Shown here one piece after another: positions 46,040 to 57,574 of a DNA stretch of 64,000 nucleotides. The notes below the pieces were generated by a model. That model did no database searches. It was given only the letters and a program-made list of their open reading frames with translations, and had not been told where the DNA came from. The stretch comes from Phaffia rhodozyma (taxonomy: Eukaryota > Basidiomycota > Tremellomycetes > Cystofilobasidiales > Mrakiaceae), in assembly GCA_014706385.1 (NCBI GenBank), contig JACGZH010000001.1:434001-498000 (forward strand), given 5' to 3'. Position 1 is the first letter of the stretch, and each line of letters starts with the position of its first letter. Both the position numbers and the translations under genes were made by a program.

Positions 46040-48157
46040 TCACTGCTTCTTGACTTCCTTAATTGCCACGCCACCCCTGTGTCTATCACTTGGTAAAGCC
46101 CGCTTGAGTGCCATTGCACCTACAAAGAACGACAACGCAGCCACCGTCACGGCCAAAGGCTTCTGAAGGTTGGCCTGAACAGGCAGAGTGTACTTGACCT
46201 TCGTTGCGGTGGCGAGCGAGATGACAAGCGATAAAAGATACCGTCAATCATTTATACGTGTACAGGTCAATCAAAAAATGCGTCACTCACATAGACAGGT
46301 ACAGCACATTGCTCAGTGCATCTCTCCTTGATGACCCTCACGGCCGGCCGGCCGAGGGTATCAAGATAAGTCGTATGCGTGTACTTCTCGGGAGCTGTAT
46401 CGGTCGGGAAAGGGAGTTCAACCGAGATATCCCTAGATGTTACACGCGAAGTATTAAACGATAGAACATGTCAGTTATCGAACAAGCTGATAAATAGAAG
46501 CAAACGTCAAACAAGGACCCACCGAGCCCCTTCGGGCAGAATGACATCCCACTGGATCGATTCATACTGAACACCCTGCAACGCAGTCAGGAATCCAACC
46601 CCAAGCACCCACTGCCCATCAACCGTCTTTCTGAGACTCTCGCTCAAACTCTGGTCCCATCCAATGGTAAAGTTGTAGTCCCAACCGCCCATGATCGGAT
46701 ATCTCGGCCGCATCTCCAACACACTTTCCTCCTTCTCGTGAGGCACTGGCAGTCGGGACGCAGCCCGGATCTTGGTCGCATATCTCTCGGAGGAAACTGA
46801 ATGTCTGAAATGAGTGGTTGAGACATTACCGATGGTGTCGTATACGTACGGTACCTGGATCTTCGGAGGTAGCCGCATCGTCAGATCGGAAAGCACCTGA
46901 GCGGGGAACTTCCGCTGAGATTTAGATCGCATATAGTCTATACGGGAAAAGTGTCCCTTAAGACTGTTTGGAGGAGACGAGAAAGAATTTCAATGGGGAA
47001 GTCCAGCGGAAAGAATCAGACTAGACATGCGCAGCGACAATGATAGACTGACTTTGGTCCGGTATTCGATAGAGTGATCTTATCTTCGATGTTCAAATTA
47101 TTTCCCCAATGACTGACCTGATGAGACAGAGTCACGAATATAAGTTACTTTCCCCTCCGCAATGACTACACTCGGATACAACCTGCCAACCTACCTCAAC
47201 AGCTCTCTTGAGCTCCTTAACGCTGATCACAGGATCATTGAATCGATAGTGAACCTCGAATGGAGCAACACTCAAAGTCGAGGTGAGAGCTGGCACAGAG
47301 TGATACGGTCCAAGTGTGAGCACCGCACCAGACTTTGTGATCGGATTCGACTGTGTGTACGCTGTCGGAGGCTCAGAGTAAGACAAAATCTGAGGAGTAG
47401 GTGATCTGTGGGAGAGGTTGAACAGTTCAATTATCGTTCTTGAGAGTTTTGATTCCCTGTTGATGGGTTATATTCCTGTTTATGCTATCAGTGATAAAGG
47501 AGTCCAAAATAGCTTACTTAATCTTAACCCGTCCAATCTCCATCTCGTAAGCACTCAAAATTCCGGCATCGCCCTTCCAGAGAAGGTACTGGTCCTCGTT
47601 CTGAGCAATCGTAGCGGGTTTGGGCGTGACCGAATCGGTCAGCACGAAGGTGGTGGTAAGAGTGATCGATGAATCAATCTGCAACGGGATTGGGAGAGTG
47701 ATAATGTAGCTGTGAGCTCTATTCAAGCAATAGAAATCATCCGAAAGTGATACATGGTCAGTGAAGGTCAAAAAAAGTAGCCTGTCAGAAGAAGCAACAC
47801 ACGCCCCAGTCGATCATAAAAAGAGGGGAAAAGGATTACTGACGATGACCCTTCAATTTTGCCTCCTTTTCTCCAAGCTAGCTCATCTCCCAGCTTTCCT
47901 GCCTTTTTTTCTCTAGCTTCGAACCATCCAGCTCGCATATGTTCATCATTTCCGACAATAACCTCGAACTCGGTCGCTGTTGACTCTCCAGGGTCAAGCC
48001 GGATGAGCTGTGCGGTATAGGTAGTTGTTTCTGTAGTGATGGGCCCTTGTAGATCAATCGTTTTGACAACGGCTGTGTTTTTGAATGTAGGAGCCGCGAA
48101 TGAAAGCAGAGGAGCTAGTATGAATAGCAAGGCGGCTGAGGGTCGAATCGGAATCAT
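46040..48157 (-). CDS. OST1: oligosaccharyltransferase subunit OST1 (ribophorin I)
   Basis: Seen: start MIPIRPSAALLFILAPLLSF, a signal peptide of about 20 residues. Then VVKTIDLQGPITTETTTYTA, YIITLPIPLQIDSSITLTTT, ILSYSEPPTAYTQSNPITKS, HYRFNDPVISVKELKRAVEV and VYDTIGNVSTTHFRHSV. RPRYPIMGGWDYNFTIGWDQ and ESIQWDVILPEGAR follow. The last exon has LQKPLAVTVAALSFFVGAMA, a C-terminal membrane helix followed by a basic lysine tail. Known: ribophorin I homologues carry exactly the order D..GNIS.., RPR.PL.GGW...F..G, and ILPEGA. They sit in the ER membrane, where the OST complex transfers N-glycans to nascent proteins. The luminal domain plus one C-terminal helix fits. Exon borders in the middle were not all fixed. 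Confidence 0.93.
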
Positions 48158-48403
48158 CCTAGCTCTACTTCCCCTGGTTGTGGTGATGGTATCAGAGGCT
48201 CTTAGAATGAAAGAGAGATGCTGAAGAAACCGCTGTGAGATGCAAGATGTCGGGGAGGGAAAAGTTAGGGTTATAATACTTGAAATATAGATCATCGCAT
48301 TCATTATCTAAGTGTCGCTTGCCTATGGCCACTTCTTTCTTTTTCCCTTGGAGTTAATCGACAACGACCTTTCATCGACTCATACACAACCTCGTCAGAC
48401 ACT
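48158..48403. promoter_or_regulatory. 246-bp bidirectional promoter OST1/MRPL22
   Basis: Divergent start codons only 246 bp apart. Contains TTAGGGTT at 48265-48272, near the middle. The short distance suggests shared control elements. Confidence 0.5.
48265..48272. promoter_or_regulatory. TTAGGGTT octamer
   Basis: Telomere-repeat-like octamer in the centre of the OST1/MRPL22 bidirectional promoter. TTAGGG-type sites are used by Tbf1-like factors at ribosome-related promoters in some fungi; a link here is inferred. Confidence 0.35.
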
Positions 48404-49716
48404 ATGCAAGGCAGCCTTCCTTTCCTCTTTCGTCGTTTGGCAGTCTCTCCTACCGTCTCTCCTGTCTATAGGACCGCTCTTTCTCTTTCTCGTCGTCCAA
48501 TATCAGTCACCCGTTTGGCCCCTGCGTTCTGGAATCCATCGGCACCTTCCTCACCTTCAACTTCCTCATCTGTGAAGTCTGTATTTCAAGAGGAAAACCC
48601 AGCATCGACCTCTTCTAGTGGACTCCTCGACTCGCTAGAGCAAGAGCTTGGTCAGGAGCAGGATGCTGAGAAGATTTTGCAAAACAAGCGATCAGTCGAG
48701 TTAGAGCAGAAAGAGAGTCAGGCCAGAGCGGTTGGACAGAGCATGGGAGCTAAGCCTGTGAATTGGAAAAAGCAGCTTAAGCGAGAGCAGCGAACGGAGG
48801 TTCCCAAAACTGTACGTTAGTCTTTGGCCAGCTTGCTGCTGAGGTTAACTGTCAAACCTTTAGTCTGCCCCTCCATCCAAGGAAATTTCATACCGACTTA
48901 ATCATCTTGAAGGTCAATTATCAAAGGCTGATATCCGAACTCAATTTCTTGTTCTACTGTTTAGTTCTCTTTCTCGACAGCGGCCTTCAAGATTTCTCCT
49001 CGAAAGCTTGGACTGCTGGCCAGGCTTATCAGAAAGCTTCCTGTCGATTCGGCTATTCTTCAACTGCAGTATTCTGAGAAGAAGGCTGCCCTGCGACTGA
49101 AATCGACCTTGATTCGAGGCAAGCACCACGCAACCGCTCTCGGAATGAATCCGGGAAAACTGAAGCTTCGTTCGTCTTGAGTCTGCTTCTTGTACATGAG
49201 ATTTATAATCTTGTTTTGTGCTGAAATGAAACGTTTTTGGAGGGACTTAAAGAGGCTGTATCGGTTGGCAAGGGCAAATATCTCAAGCGAATCATGATCA
49301 TGGGTCGAGGTCGATTTGGAGTAGTCAGTTCGAGGTAGCTTTCACTGGGATCTCTGGAACAGAAAGCTAATCTGCTTCCTGTATTTGGACATGATTTCAA
49401 AATCTGACAGATGCATCACAAATCCGCCAGAATGTACTTCACACTGACGGAGGGCCAGACCGTAGCGGAACGTGTACGTATTTCACATTTCGTGGTGCCC
49501 GTGCTCCACACACAAGGTTTCTGTATGCAGAATGCCAATCTTTCAGAGTTTCGAATTGACATCTTGATCTGAATCTCTATTCGTAACCAACAGCAAGAGG
49601 TCTATCATGCCAAAGCTCTTGAGAAAATTCGAAAACAGGGCCCTCACGCCAAAACTAAAATTCACACGCGAAAAGTCCCTATGGAGTGGGTCAAGCAGTC
49701 GCATTGGAGGTGGTAA
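48404..49716 (+). CDS. MRPL22: mitochondrial ribosomal protein uL22m
   Basis: Seen: start MQGSLPFLFRRLAVSPTVSP, a basic, Ser/Arg-rich presequence. The low-complexity region ends with KPVNWKKQLKREQR. After an intron comes APPSKEISYRLNHLE, which joins to AAFKISPRKLGLLARLIRKL. DSAILQLQYSEKKAALRLKS, STLIRGKHHATALGMN, VGKGKYLKRIMIMGRGRFGV, MHHKSARMYFTLTEG and a tail ending VKQSHWRW follow. Known: the uL22 fold has S.KK...VA.LIR...V..A...L.F..KKAA and the MGRG.. loop of the exit tunnel. Inference: large mitochondrial subunit protein. The AAFKIS exon requires the acceptor TCTCGACAG rather than the nearer TTTAG. Exon 1 is 48404-48811. Confidence 0.92.
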
Positions 49717-49917
49717 TATCTCACAGTAGGATCAGGAATGAATGAATGGCGGCTGAGAAGGAGTTGAAGGCCGAAAGGAGAGGATAGATGGGAAAGATAA
49801 TATGCATCTGAAACACACTCGTCCCCAACCTCCTGATTAAACATCTTGTTTGACATTTGCTCAAATGACTTGATCACAAAGGACATAATGTCGTAAATGA
49901 GACCAATTCTGACTCAT

Positions 49918-50285
49918 GTTGGGATTTTGGCCGTCTTGAGATGGCTTCAGCTGTGATCTGCCATGTTTTTCTTCGAGGCAACACCCTCAGATCTTGCGCC
50001 AGACCCCAAGCATTTCTCTCCGTGCAGTCACCAGACCTGCTAGCTCCTCCCGGTTCTTCTTCTTTCTCGATCCATCTCACTGTGACACCTGGTTGGTGCG
50101 CATATGGTTTGGCAAGCCAGGTGGGTCTCTTACCTTTGGTCTGTTGTCCGTGGTCATATCACATCAGTCCATTGTACGATGACACCTGGGTGGTGTGCAT
50201 ATGGGGTCTGGGAAGCCAGTGGGGACTCGGTCGGGAACGAGCGCCAGAACGAAAGGGTGCCGTTCTCGCCCGTCGGCTTTACTGT
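49918..50285 (+). repeat. dispersed repeat family A, copy A3 (diverged, with internal duplication)
   Basis: Aligns along its whole length with copy A1: GTTGGGATTTTGGCCGTCTT against GTTGGAGTTTCAGCAGTCTT at the start, a shared TGCGC.GA.CCCAAG block, and ACACCTGG.TGGTG.GCATATGG. That last block occurs twice (50085 and 50182), separated by about 60 extra bases, so a segment was duplicated in this copy or lost in the others. The 3' part (GGGAACGAGCGCCAGAACGA) matches A1 with many transitions. It lies 73 bp upstream of tRNA copy D, on the same strand, the same arrangement as A2 with tRNA B. Confidence 0.7.
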
Positions 50286-50358
50286 ATGGTCAGTGTCCTC
50301 GACGAGAGACAGATGCCAGCGAGATTCTGGGGCTGCTTGAGACAGGACAAACATCAAA

Positions 50359-50453
50359 GGAGTAGTAATCAAGTGGTTACGATGCTTCCCTGCTATATCA
50401 GCAAGTACAGGAAGTGCCCTCTGGGCGCGCAGGTTCGAATCCTGTCTACTTCG
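50359..50453 (+). tRNA. tRNA-Ser(GCT) with 13-nt intron, copy D
   Basis: Mature sequence identical to the other three copies. One change is visible, inside the intron (CAAGTAC instead of CAAGTCC), where it should not alter the mature tRNA. Followed by a TTTTT Pol III stop at 50455. Confidence 0.92.
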
Positions 50454-50889
50454 TTTTTGAAACTGATTTTTTGAAATCTCCAACATCAGCTGAACAAGAA
50501 ACCGTGTAAATAGGATTGTGTAGTCTTGAATCGAACAAGTTTCCTGAACCGTTTGTTCAGATGTGTGTTTGTTAGGAGGAGAAGAGGGTATCATTTGTTA
50601 TGTTTTACCGCATGCGGACTCAAGATTGGAATAGGTCATTTTCCACAGAGTCGATTCCAAGGAGCTTTCTCTGCTTCAATCTTTATCGTGTTGAGAAGAT
50701 ATCTTATTTTAGTATATCACAATGATTCATCCAGACATTGATGTTGTATTTCTGATATGTGAAAGCATACGTAAACAGAGAGATGCGACCGAAGAATACC
50801 GGTTTAGACATACTACGGAGCCATCCTATCTTTTGGCCGAGACGGTTCCACATCCACCTTTATACGCCACACACCATCTATATTCCCAT

Positions 50890-53800
50890 ATGTCATCCAT
50901 AAATTCTCCTTCTCCAGATATACAGCGTCAAGCTTCTTCCCGTTCATCTATCTCTTCCATAAGAACAACATCCGCCCGAGCCCTTCGTCTGACGTTGCCA
51001 GCCCCGAGCACCCTTGCCCTACCGACGGTGATCTCGGTCTCAGCTTCATCAGCATCTGGTCGTGGGTCACCGTCATTAATAGTTCCTGCAACAGAAGATC
51101 ACCAAACCTCGTCTTTCTTCATGAGATCAGCCCTTCAAAAGGATAACAATACTATTCAAGCGAAACAGGCCGAGCTCGAGAGAAACCGAGCTAGAGGTAA
51201 TGGAAAACGCAAGGGCAAAGGTAGAGACAGGACCTGGATCACTTCAGAATTCGGAGGAGAAGGAGGAGGGGAAGCTGGAATCTTCTTAGGAAAGAGGAGG
51301 TTGATAGAGAGCCCTCTGGAAGAAGTCTCGACTAAACAAGATCAAGATGAAGCTTTGGCCATCGTCTCAACATCTGCACCACCACCATCGACAATCACGC
51401 CGATATTGGTCTCACCATCAATTGCTTCTTCTCCCGACGCCAGCCAGGAAACCAAATCAGAAGTCGGTCCTACCCAGACGATATGTTCTCCTAAAGCCGC
51501 CTCAGTGCCTGCGAGACAACACAGCTGGTTTCCTTGGCCTTCCTCCTCACAGAATGTTCCATTATCAGATCCTGTTTCTGCCTCGAAAGGTTCGGATATG
51601 ACCGGCCCAAAAGCCTCACTGACTTCATCGTCATCATCGTCATCACATCTCGTTCCTTCGACAGAACCAAATTCCTCTCAATCATCTGTTACTGCCCGAA
51701 TAAGCTCATCCGGTGCTTCTCTAACAACGGCAGAATGTGTTCCGACCACTGATTCAACCCAGTTGGCCATTCAACAATTATCGCCCGAAACAGCAAATAG
51801 TCGTGCTTGGCTTCACTCATCCCGTCTGAGCCAACTTCAGATTCCCGCCATTTTGAGATCTGTTTCTTTGAAGGGCGATGGTAGCCATATTGACACTGTG
51901 AGCTATGGAGAGTCCGCTGATAATTCATCGGGCGATGCCGAGACTAGTGTTCCTAGTGAGACAAATGTGAAGGCCAACCAGGAGGAGGAACCAATTCTGT
52001 TAACAACTGAGGCAAACGCTTCAAAGGGGAGATGGATCTGGTCCTATAAAAATGGATCTGGTATGTGGTCACATTCATCCCTAACCTCCGTATGTGCTTG
52101 ATTTCTGTGTCTGGACAACTTCTGATCTTCATTCTGATCACACAGCGCATCAGCCCAGCCTTCCTCCCGATACTCAGGCTTCGGCTGATCTACCTCAATC
52201 ACCAAAAGATTCAGATTTCAAGACCACAGAAGCTGTAGTTCCGGAGGACGTGGATCAAAACAGTTCTTCGCAAGATGTTTCTTTGCCTGCATCCGAAGTT
52301 AGGTATTCTGAATGGTGGTCCTATTTGGGATATGGCCCAACCAGAAGTACGCCTGTAATTGCGAGAGGAGAAGTCAGTCTGCCGGAAGGTATGACCGAAC
52401 AACCATCAGGTTAGTTGTTGATATCTTGATCTCCCTGCTGATATGTATTATACCGATCAAGCAATCGATTAAAAACATCTACCCGTCGTTCACTGTGTAC
52501 TCGTAGTTGAGTACCCTGGAGAGATTACTAGGACTGATCAGCAATCATCTCGTTCTATCCCGAACTGTCTTCCTAAAGCACCACCTGATGTGTTGACGTC
52601 TGTTGTCGTTCCAACGTCCTCATACCTCAACCCTATCTCTTGGGTTTGGCCATCATCTGCTGCTACACCTGTACCTGTGCCCAGATCGATGCCAGCCATA
52701 CCCTCTGGAGACATCGCCTTAAATCCGAGCTCTGAAATACCTGCTCCTGAAATTCTTCCTCCTACACCCTCCGCGCCTCCCGTTACGACGAGTCTCTCTG
52801 TTCCCCTAACTCTACAAACTGGTACTACCCCTGTTTCTCTTGCTGCTCCTACTTCTGTGTCTTACTCCTCTTGGCTTAGTACTCTCACACCCGCTCAATT
52901 CAGAGCCAAAGAGCCTGTTGTTTCTTCTTCCTCTTCATCTATTTTAGATGGGCAGAAGGTTCCTGATGTCATAGGAAAGGAAGATACACTACCTCCTGTA
53001 ACGGCTGAAACACCGCAGGCATTAGCTTTATTAAGCTCAAAAAGGCACGTTGAATCTATCCTAGGCGAACCACAAAACATACGACAGAAATCAAGTTTAA
53101 GCCTGTTGGCTACCAAGTTACGGCTATCTCCTTCAAGTCCCAATCTTCCTTCTTCTATTTTTTCTTCGGGTCCGTCAATCGATACTGCAGGGACTACCAC
53201 TGCCCATCCCGGAGATCTGTCTTCCGAACGTCCTATCTCCTCCGTACCTACATCGCGTCGACAGTCCATGCTCATCTCTCTGCCGCCGCCAAACCTTGTA
53301 CTGCCTACATTTTCCGATATATTTGATCATCCGCCTCGATCAACACCGCCTCGTCCCCTTTTAAGTCAACCTGTTCAGGATCCTACTTCGAATACTAACG
53401 GTCGAGTCAAGAAGAGAACGATAGCAAAGAACGTAATATCATCTCTTACAACATATGTCTATGGACCAAGAAGCACCAATATGACAAGAGATGTTGATAC
53501 GAACAAAGGGGAGCGTACGTCGACAGAGGGACTGGACAGCCAATATTTGGAGGATCCAGAATCAAGAGGACTACCCAGAACGTGGGTTGTACAGAAAGGC
53601 TTGAAGGGAGGAGACGAGAAGGGCAAGGCATTAGGAATTCAATGTGTCAAAAGAGTTGTTGTTATAGGTGTCCATGGATGGTTTCCTAATGCTATTGTTA
53701 GATACGTATGTTCTCCTTCCTCATATCACCATCTATCAAACAGGTTGTTCCATCTCAGACTAACCTGGATCAGGATTTTTCTTGATATATTTGAATGTAA

Positions 53801-55957
53801 CGGTATGCATTTGATAGATTGCTGGAGAGCCAACAGGGACGTCAGCTACATTTGCGAAAAAGATGGTCAACATGGTCGAAAAGTACTTCGGAGAAGGGAC
53901 TTTAGAAAAGATCACAGCTATGCCACTAGAAGGAGAAGGCAAGGTAGAACATCGAGTTGATCGGTTCGTTTCTCCTGTCATTCCACTGTCGAAAGATTCT
54001 ACAATTAAACTGATCATGTATTGAAAGATCTTTCTGCATTCAACCAATCGGTTTCCTTATGTCTGTTATCGCATAGATTGTTCAAGGAATACACATCGAA
54101 TCCGGATTGGGTTGATGATCTTCGTAGCGCAGATGCTATCCTTGTCGCTACTCACTCTCAAGGTATGCTTGAAATTTGCGCTCTATCACCTTGATGACTT
54201 GTTTCAGCAACAGTTTTTAACTATGCCCTCTGAATATTCATCGATAATCTTGTTGTTCTCTATCGTCGACCATCAATTGTAGGTTGTCCGGTGTCCACAT
54301 ACCTTATCGAGAGGCTCTATGCCCAGGGTCATATATGTTCTGCGTTCAACCAACTGGCTGTAGAAGAGCTCAAGCGGCAGATTGGACCGGCGAAGGAAGA
54401 ACAGCAAAACAGAAAAATGCCAAAGGTATTGATGCTAGGGCTTTGTAAGTTTGAACTTTGGTTTACGATATTTGTTCTTTGAAAAACAGCTGTGCATAGT
54501 TGATACTGTTTTCATAACGATTGCTTAGGCGGAGTCCATCTAGGGCCACTGGCATACCTGAGCTCAAGCTCGGTTGTGATACCTTATCTTCAGTACTTTG
54601 AGAATGCAGCGGCACATCAACTCTTTGAGTCAGTTGCAAATTATCTTGTTTTGGATGCAATACTAGTTTCTAACGAACTTGGCTGGTTATCAGATTCCAA
54701 GATACCGAAAGCGCGACATCGAAGTCGTATATTCAGTCCCTCTCGAATATTCTGGACCAAGGATGCAAGCTTGTTTACGTTGCTTCTCTAAACGATCAGT
54801 CAGTCTTTCTCTCTTCCTAAAACTTGGTATTTCTTGAGTTGTGTCTGAATCTTTTCAAATGATTGTTATATTCAACCGGCGCAATTAGAGTTGTCCCGGT
54901 GTATTCTGCAATCTTCTCAGTTGCTCATCATCCAAACATCCTTAGGGTTTTACATATTGATGCAGTCGCTTACGAGTAAGTCGTCTGCTCAATTTGTAAT
55001 TCGGGCAGGCTCTTCTTTTCTCTTTCTGACTAGTTGTACATTTTGTGTATGGTTTTCTAAGTACTTCGGACTTCGTCACAAAGCTTTTGACATTCTGTCT
55101 CCAGCTGCATAATGCTGGACTATCTGACGGTGGGCTAGTGACCCACCTTAGCGAGGCCGTTGCAGCCGGTGAGTTATCTAGCTTTTGTCAAGTACTTTCA
55201 AATGTATGCTGCTGCTTATCTCCTATGTCTGGTCGGGGTTGATTCGCGTGCAATATGAAGGCTTGACGGGGATTGGTCATTCCACTGCTTACGGAGAAGA
55301 CTCAACCTATTTGTATGCGTAGTGTCTCTGCCGACTGACATGTTGGAATTGTCTTCTAGCCTAACATCTATGTCTCGTTGTTTTATTATCTTCTGAAGGT
55401 TGGCCATCAGATACTTGTTTGAGACTACCTCAAGCCCCGTTTCAGCTGGTTCTCTGGAAGTCGACGAGTTTCTTGCTAGCGAAGAACGAAACAGCTACGA
55501 GATTCCGTGGATTCTGAGAGGAATCATGGAAGACTCGTCTGTTCTGCGGTATTTCGGACGAGAACTGGATGAACTAAGAAGTTCTTTCGACAGGTCCGTT
55601 TCTTCTCTTCTTCCTGTCTGTCGGCTGATTTGAACATGCCACTATATCAACTCTTGCGAAATTGTACAGTTGGGATCCTAAGACGGCTAAGATGAAAGAT
55701 CTCCGACGCAAAGTTTGTCATTGTCTTAATCTTCGCTTCTCTATTCTTATCCTTTCGTAAAGTTAATCAGTACTCATATGCTTTTGTCCAAATAGCTTGA
55801 GCCTCTGCGTCCACGTAGATCTCGACGAGTGAACGGACGGGTCGAATCAATTCCTCTGTTAGAGTCGAACGTGCCTACGGCACCTCCCATTCCTTCTGCG
55901 GTTGAGTCGACTGATTCTCTCTCAGTAGGAGTCGTTCAGAGTAGGTCGAAACTTTGA
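50890..55957 (+). CDS. alpha/beta-hydrolase-like protein (lipase/serine-esterase type)
   Basis: Seen: a long disordered Ser/Pro/Thr-rich N-terminal half (MSSINSPSPDIQRQASSR; PILVSPSIASSPDASQE). In the second half come RVVVIGVHGWFPNAIVR, GEPTGTSATFAKKMVNM and MPLEGEGKVEHRVDR. Then WVDDLRSADAILVATHSQG, GGVHLGPLAYLSSSSVVIPY, VYVASLNDQVVPVYSAIFS, SDFVTKLLTFCLQLHNAGLS and GIGHSTAYGEDSTY, with a basic, Arg-rich tail (RRKLEPLRPRRSRRVNGR). Known: strand-HG, the nucleophile elbow (here THSQG, not GHSxG), a later Asp-xx-VVP and a final GHS are the usual catalytic Ser, Asp and His positions of alpha/beta hydrolases. Conserved fungal relatives exist but I do not recall a tested function. The ATG at 50890 opens the disordered region; an in-frame ATG at 50722 would add 56 residues. 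At least a dozen introns. Confidence 0.75.
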
Positions 55958-56858
55958 GTCTGGCGACGGCATTTTCTCTTCCCTTCGACTTACAATATCG
56001 CTGTCTTGGCTGCCCATTCATTCTACGCTGTTCGATCTCTCCATTTCTCTTGTGTCTTTTCTTCCTACCTTCAGATTCTACCAACCCTCTCGTCTCTGTT
56101 TCTTTGAACCAGGATTGGTAATCTATCTTTCATATACTAACGACCCAAATCGGATCACCCTGTCACTTTGCTTCTGAACAATTTGTACCACCCCCATTGT
56201 CCTAATCATATTATGATCGTGTATCACATTTATGAGTTCATTCACCCAGCCCTTGCCCATATCTTTTTCCGTTGCACTTGTCTTTTCTCATCTCTGTGCA
56301 TAATAACGATCTATATGCTGGGTCAACGCTATCATGACGTATGTCTCATGCCTCTAATCCAAACATACGAAGCAACTTACAAGGGAATCAAGAAACAAGC
56401 AGCTTGGGTCGACATTCCAGTCAAGTCGCTTACGGTTACGATTCTTTCCAAAACAAGCATGGTCCTGTTAGAGAGAGAAAACGTTACGACTCATGAACTC
56501 GAGTAATGGAAAGGAACTTTTTGAAGGGAAAAATCAACCTATGAGACAATAATATTGCAAGCGAGAGCAAAAAAACAAACAAACAAGAAAGAAAGAAGAC
56601 AGAGTGGACGAAGACCCCCTTCCATGGACAGCCAATGTTCTGCGAGAAGAACAAAATGCCAGTTTCCAACGCCTAGTCCTCTACTGCCTGAGCGGCTGTT
56701 AATCGTCGTAACAAGAAATATTCAACTCGAGAAAAGTGTAGGCGTAGGTTGCGTTGGGCTTAAGCTTGAGCTTGGCAGCCAGCTGGGCAAACAGTGAGAC
56801 TTGAACGGTAGCCCCGGGCGTGTACGGAAATGTGACTGAGATACCATACTTTTCTCTT
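55958..56858. other. intergenic region downstream of the hydrolase gene
   Basis: T- and CT-rich 3' region. The plus-strand open frame at 56168-56506 has no coding character. The left end of a minus-strand frame entering repeat B3 (ending at 56699) is described with that repeat. Confidence 0.45.
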
Positions 56859-57181
56859 TGTCTGTGGACTGTGGACTGCATAGCCTTCACCGCGCTGTTC
56901 ATCATGACCGACAGCCAGTCGAATCGACCAGAAGGGTGCCCGATCAAAGGAGATCTCCGGCCACCAAGGAGGCATCCATCTCGACAGCCTGTAAGACAAA
57001 AAGAAGTCGGAGTGACGAGGACAAGCGTCCGGGATGAGCACTGATCGGTGCTGCTGATGTTTGCCACTGCTGCTGTCGCTGCCCCATCGACGAAGGCAAG
57101 CTGAACCCGTGACTCATGACCCATGATCCTTGGTGGTTTGACGGTTTGTGGCCCGGGGACACCCAAGTCCAAAAAGGCCAT
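56699..57181 (-). other. 160-codon open frame across repeat B3
   Basis: An ATG-initiated frame (MAFLDLGVPGPQTVKPP) that runs through the repeat (SGRFDWLSVMMNSAVKAMQS) and continues beyond it into unique sequence (GISVTFPYTPGATVQVSLFA, then KLKLKPNATYAYTFLELN). The RFDWLSVMMNSAVKA part is also open in B1 and B2, where the frame starts and ends differently. No known domain. It could be the least degraded copy of a small gene, or chance. Confidence 0.3.
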
Positions 57182-57231
57182 GTATTGGCCACCATCGGTT
57201 GAGGCTACTTTGGTTTGTAACCAAAGCCATA
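56859..57231 (-). repeat. dispersed repeat family B, copy B3 (diverged)
   Basis: Shares with B1 and B2 the segments CTTCACCGCGCTGTTCATCA, AAAAGAAGTCGGAGTGACGA, GCACTGATCGGTGCTGCTGA and TTGCCACTGCTGCTG, with insertions between them. At its end GTAACCAAAGCCATA also follows B2. The splice-acceptor-like site is kept, as CTTCTTTTTGTCTTACAG. Confidence 0.7.
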
Positions 57232-57574
57232 CTATGATTTAAATAGGAAGTAAAATGATATGTACGGAGGAGCATAGAGTGGAAAGAGCAAGAGAGTGAG
57301 AATGAATCTTGAGACCTATCAAGGATAAGGATTGACAAACAAAAAGCCCCAAAAAAGAGAATAAGACAAAAGACCCAAAAGTTGCTACAAAGTAAAACAT
57401 AGTAAAGTGAGAATTTCTCGAGAAACAATTTTAGAGTGAAAATAAATATCAAACTCAAAAGATGTACAAATGAGAGTGGTAGATGGGATAATGCATTGAC
57501 TTCCGTCCAAAGAAGAGACAGAGGAAAGATAAATGAATGACGGAAACCCTAAATCGGATTGATTGTGTTATAGA
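57232..57574. other. intergenic region, 3' side of the membrane protein gene
   Basis: AT-rich. An AACCCTAA octamer lies at 57545-57552, 23 bp past the stop codon. Nothing coding recognised. Confidence 0.45.

Noticed and set aside
46340..46356. CGGCCGGCCGGCCG palindrome as a regulatory site
   Set aside because: It lies inside an OST1 coding exon, where codon choice explains it.
56168..56506. 112-codon plus-strand frame downstream of the hydrolase gene
   Set aside because: Composition follows the CT-rich 3' region; no family or splice context.
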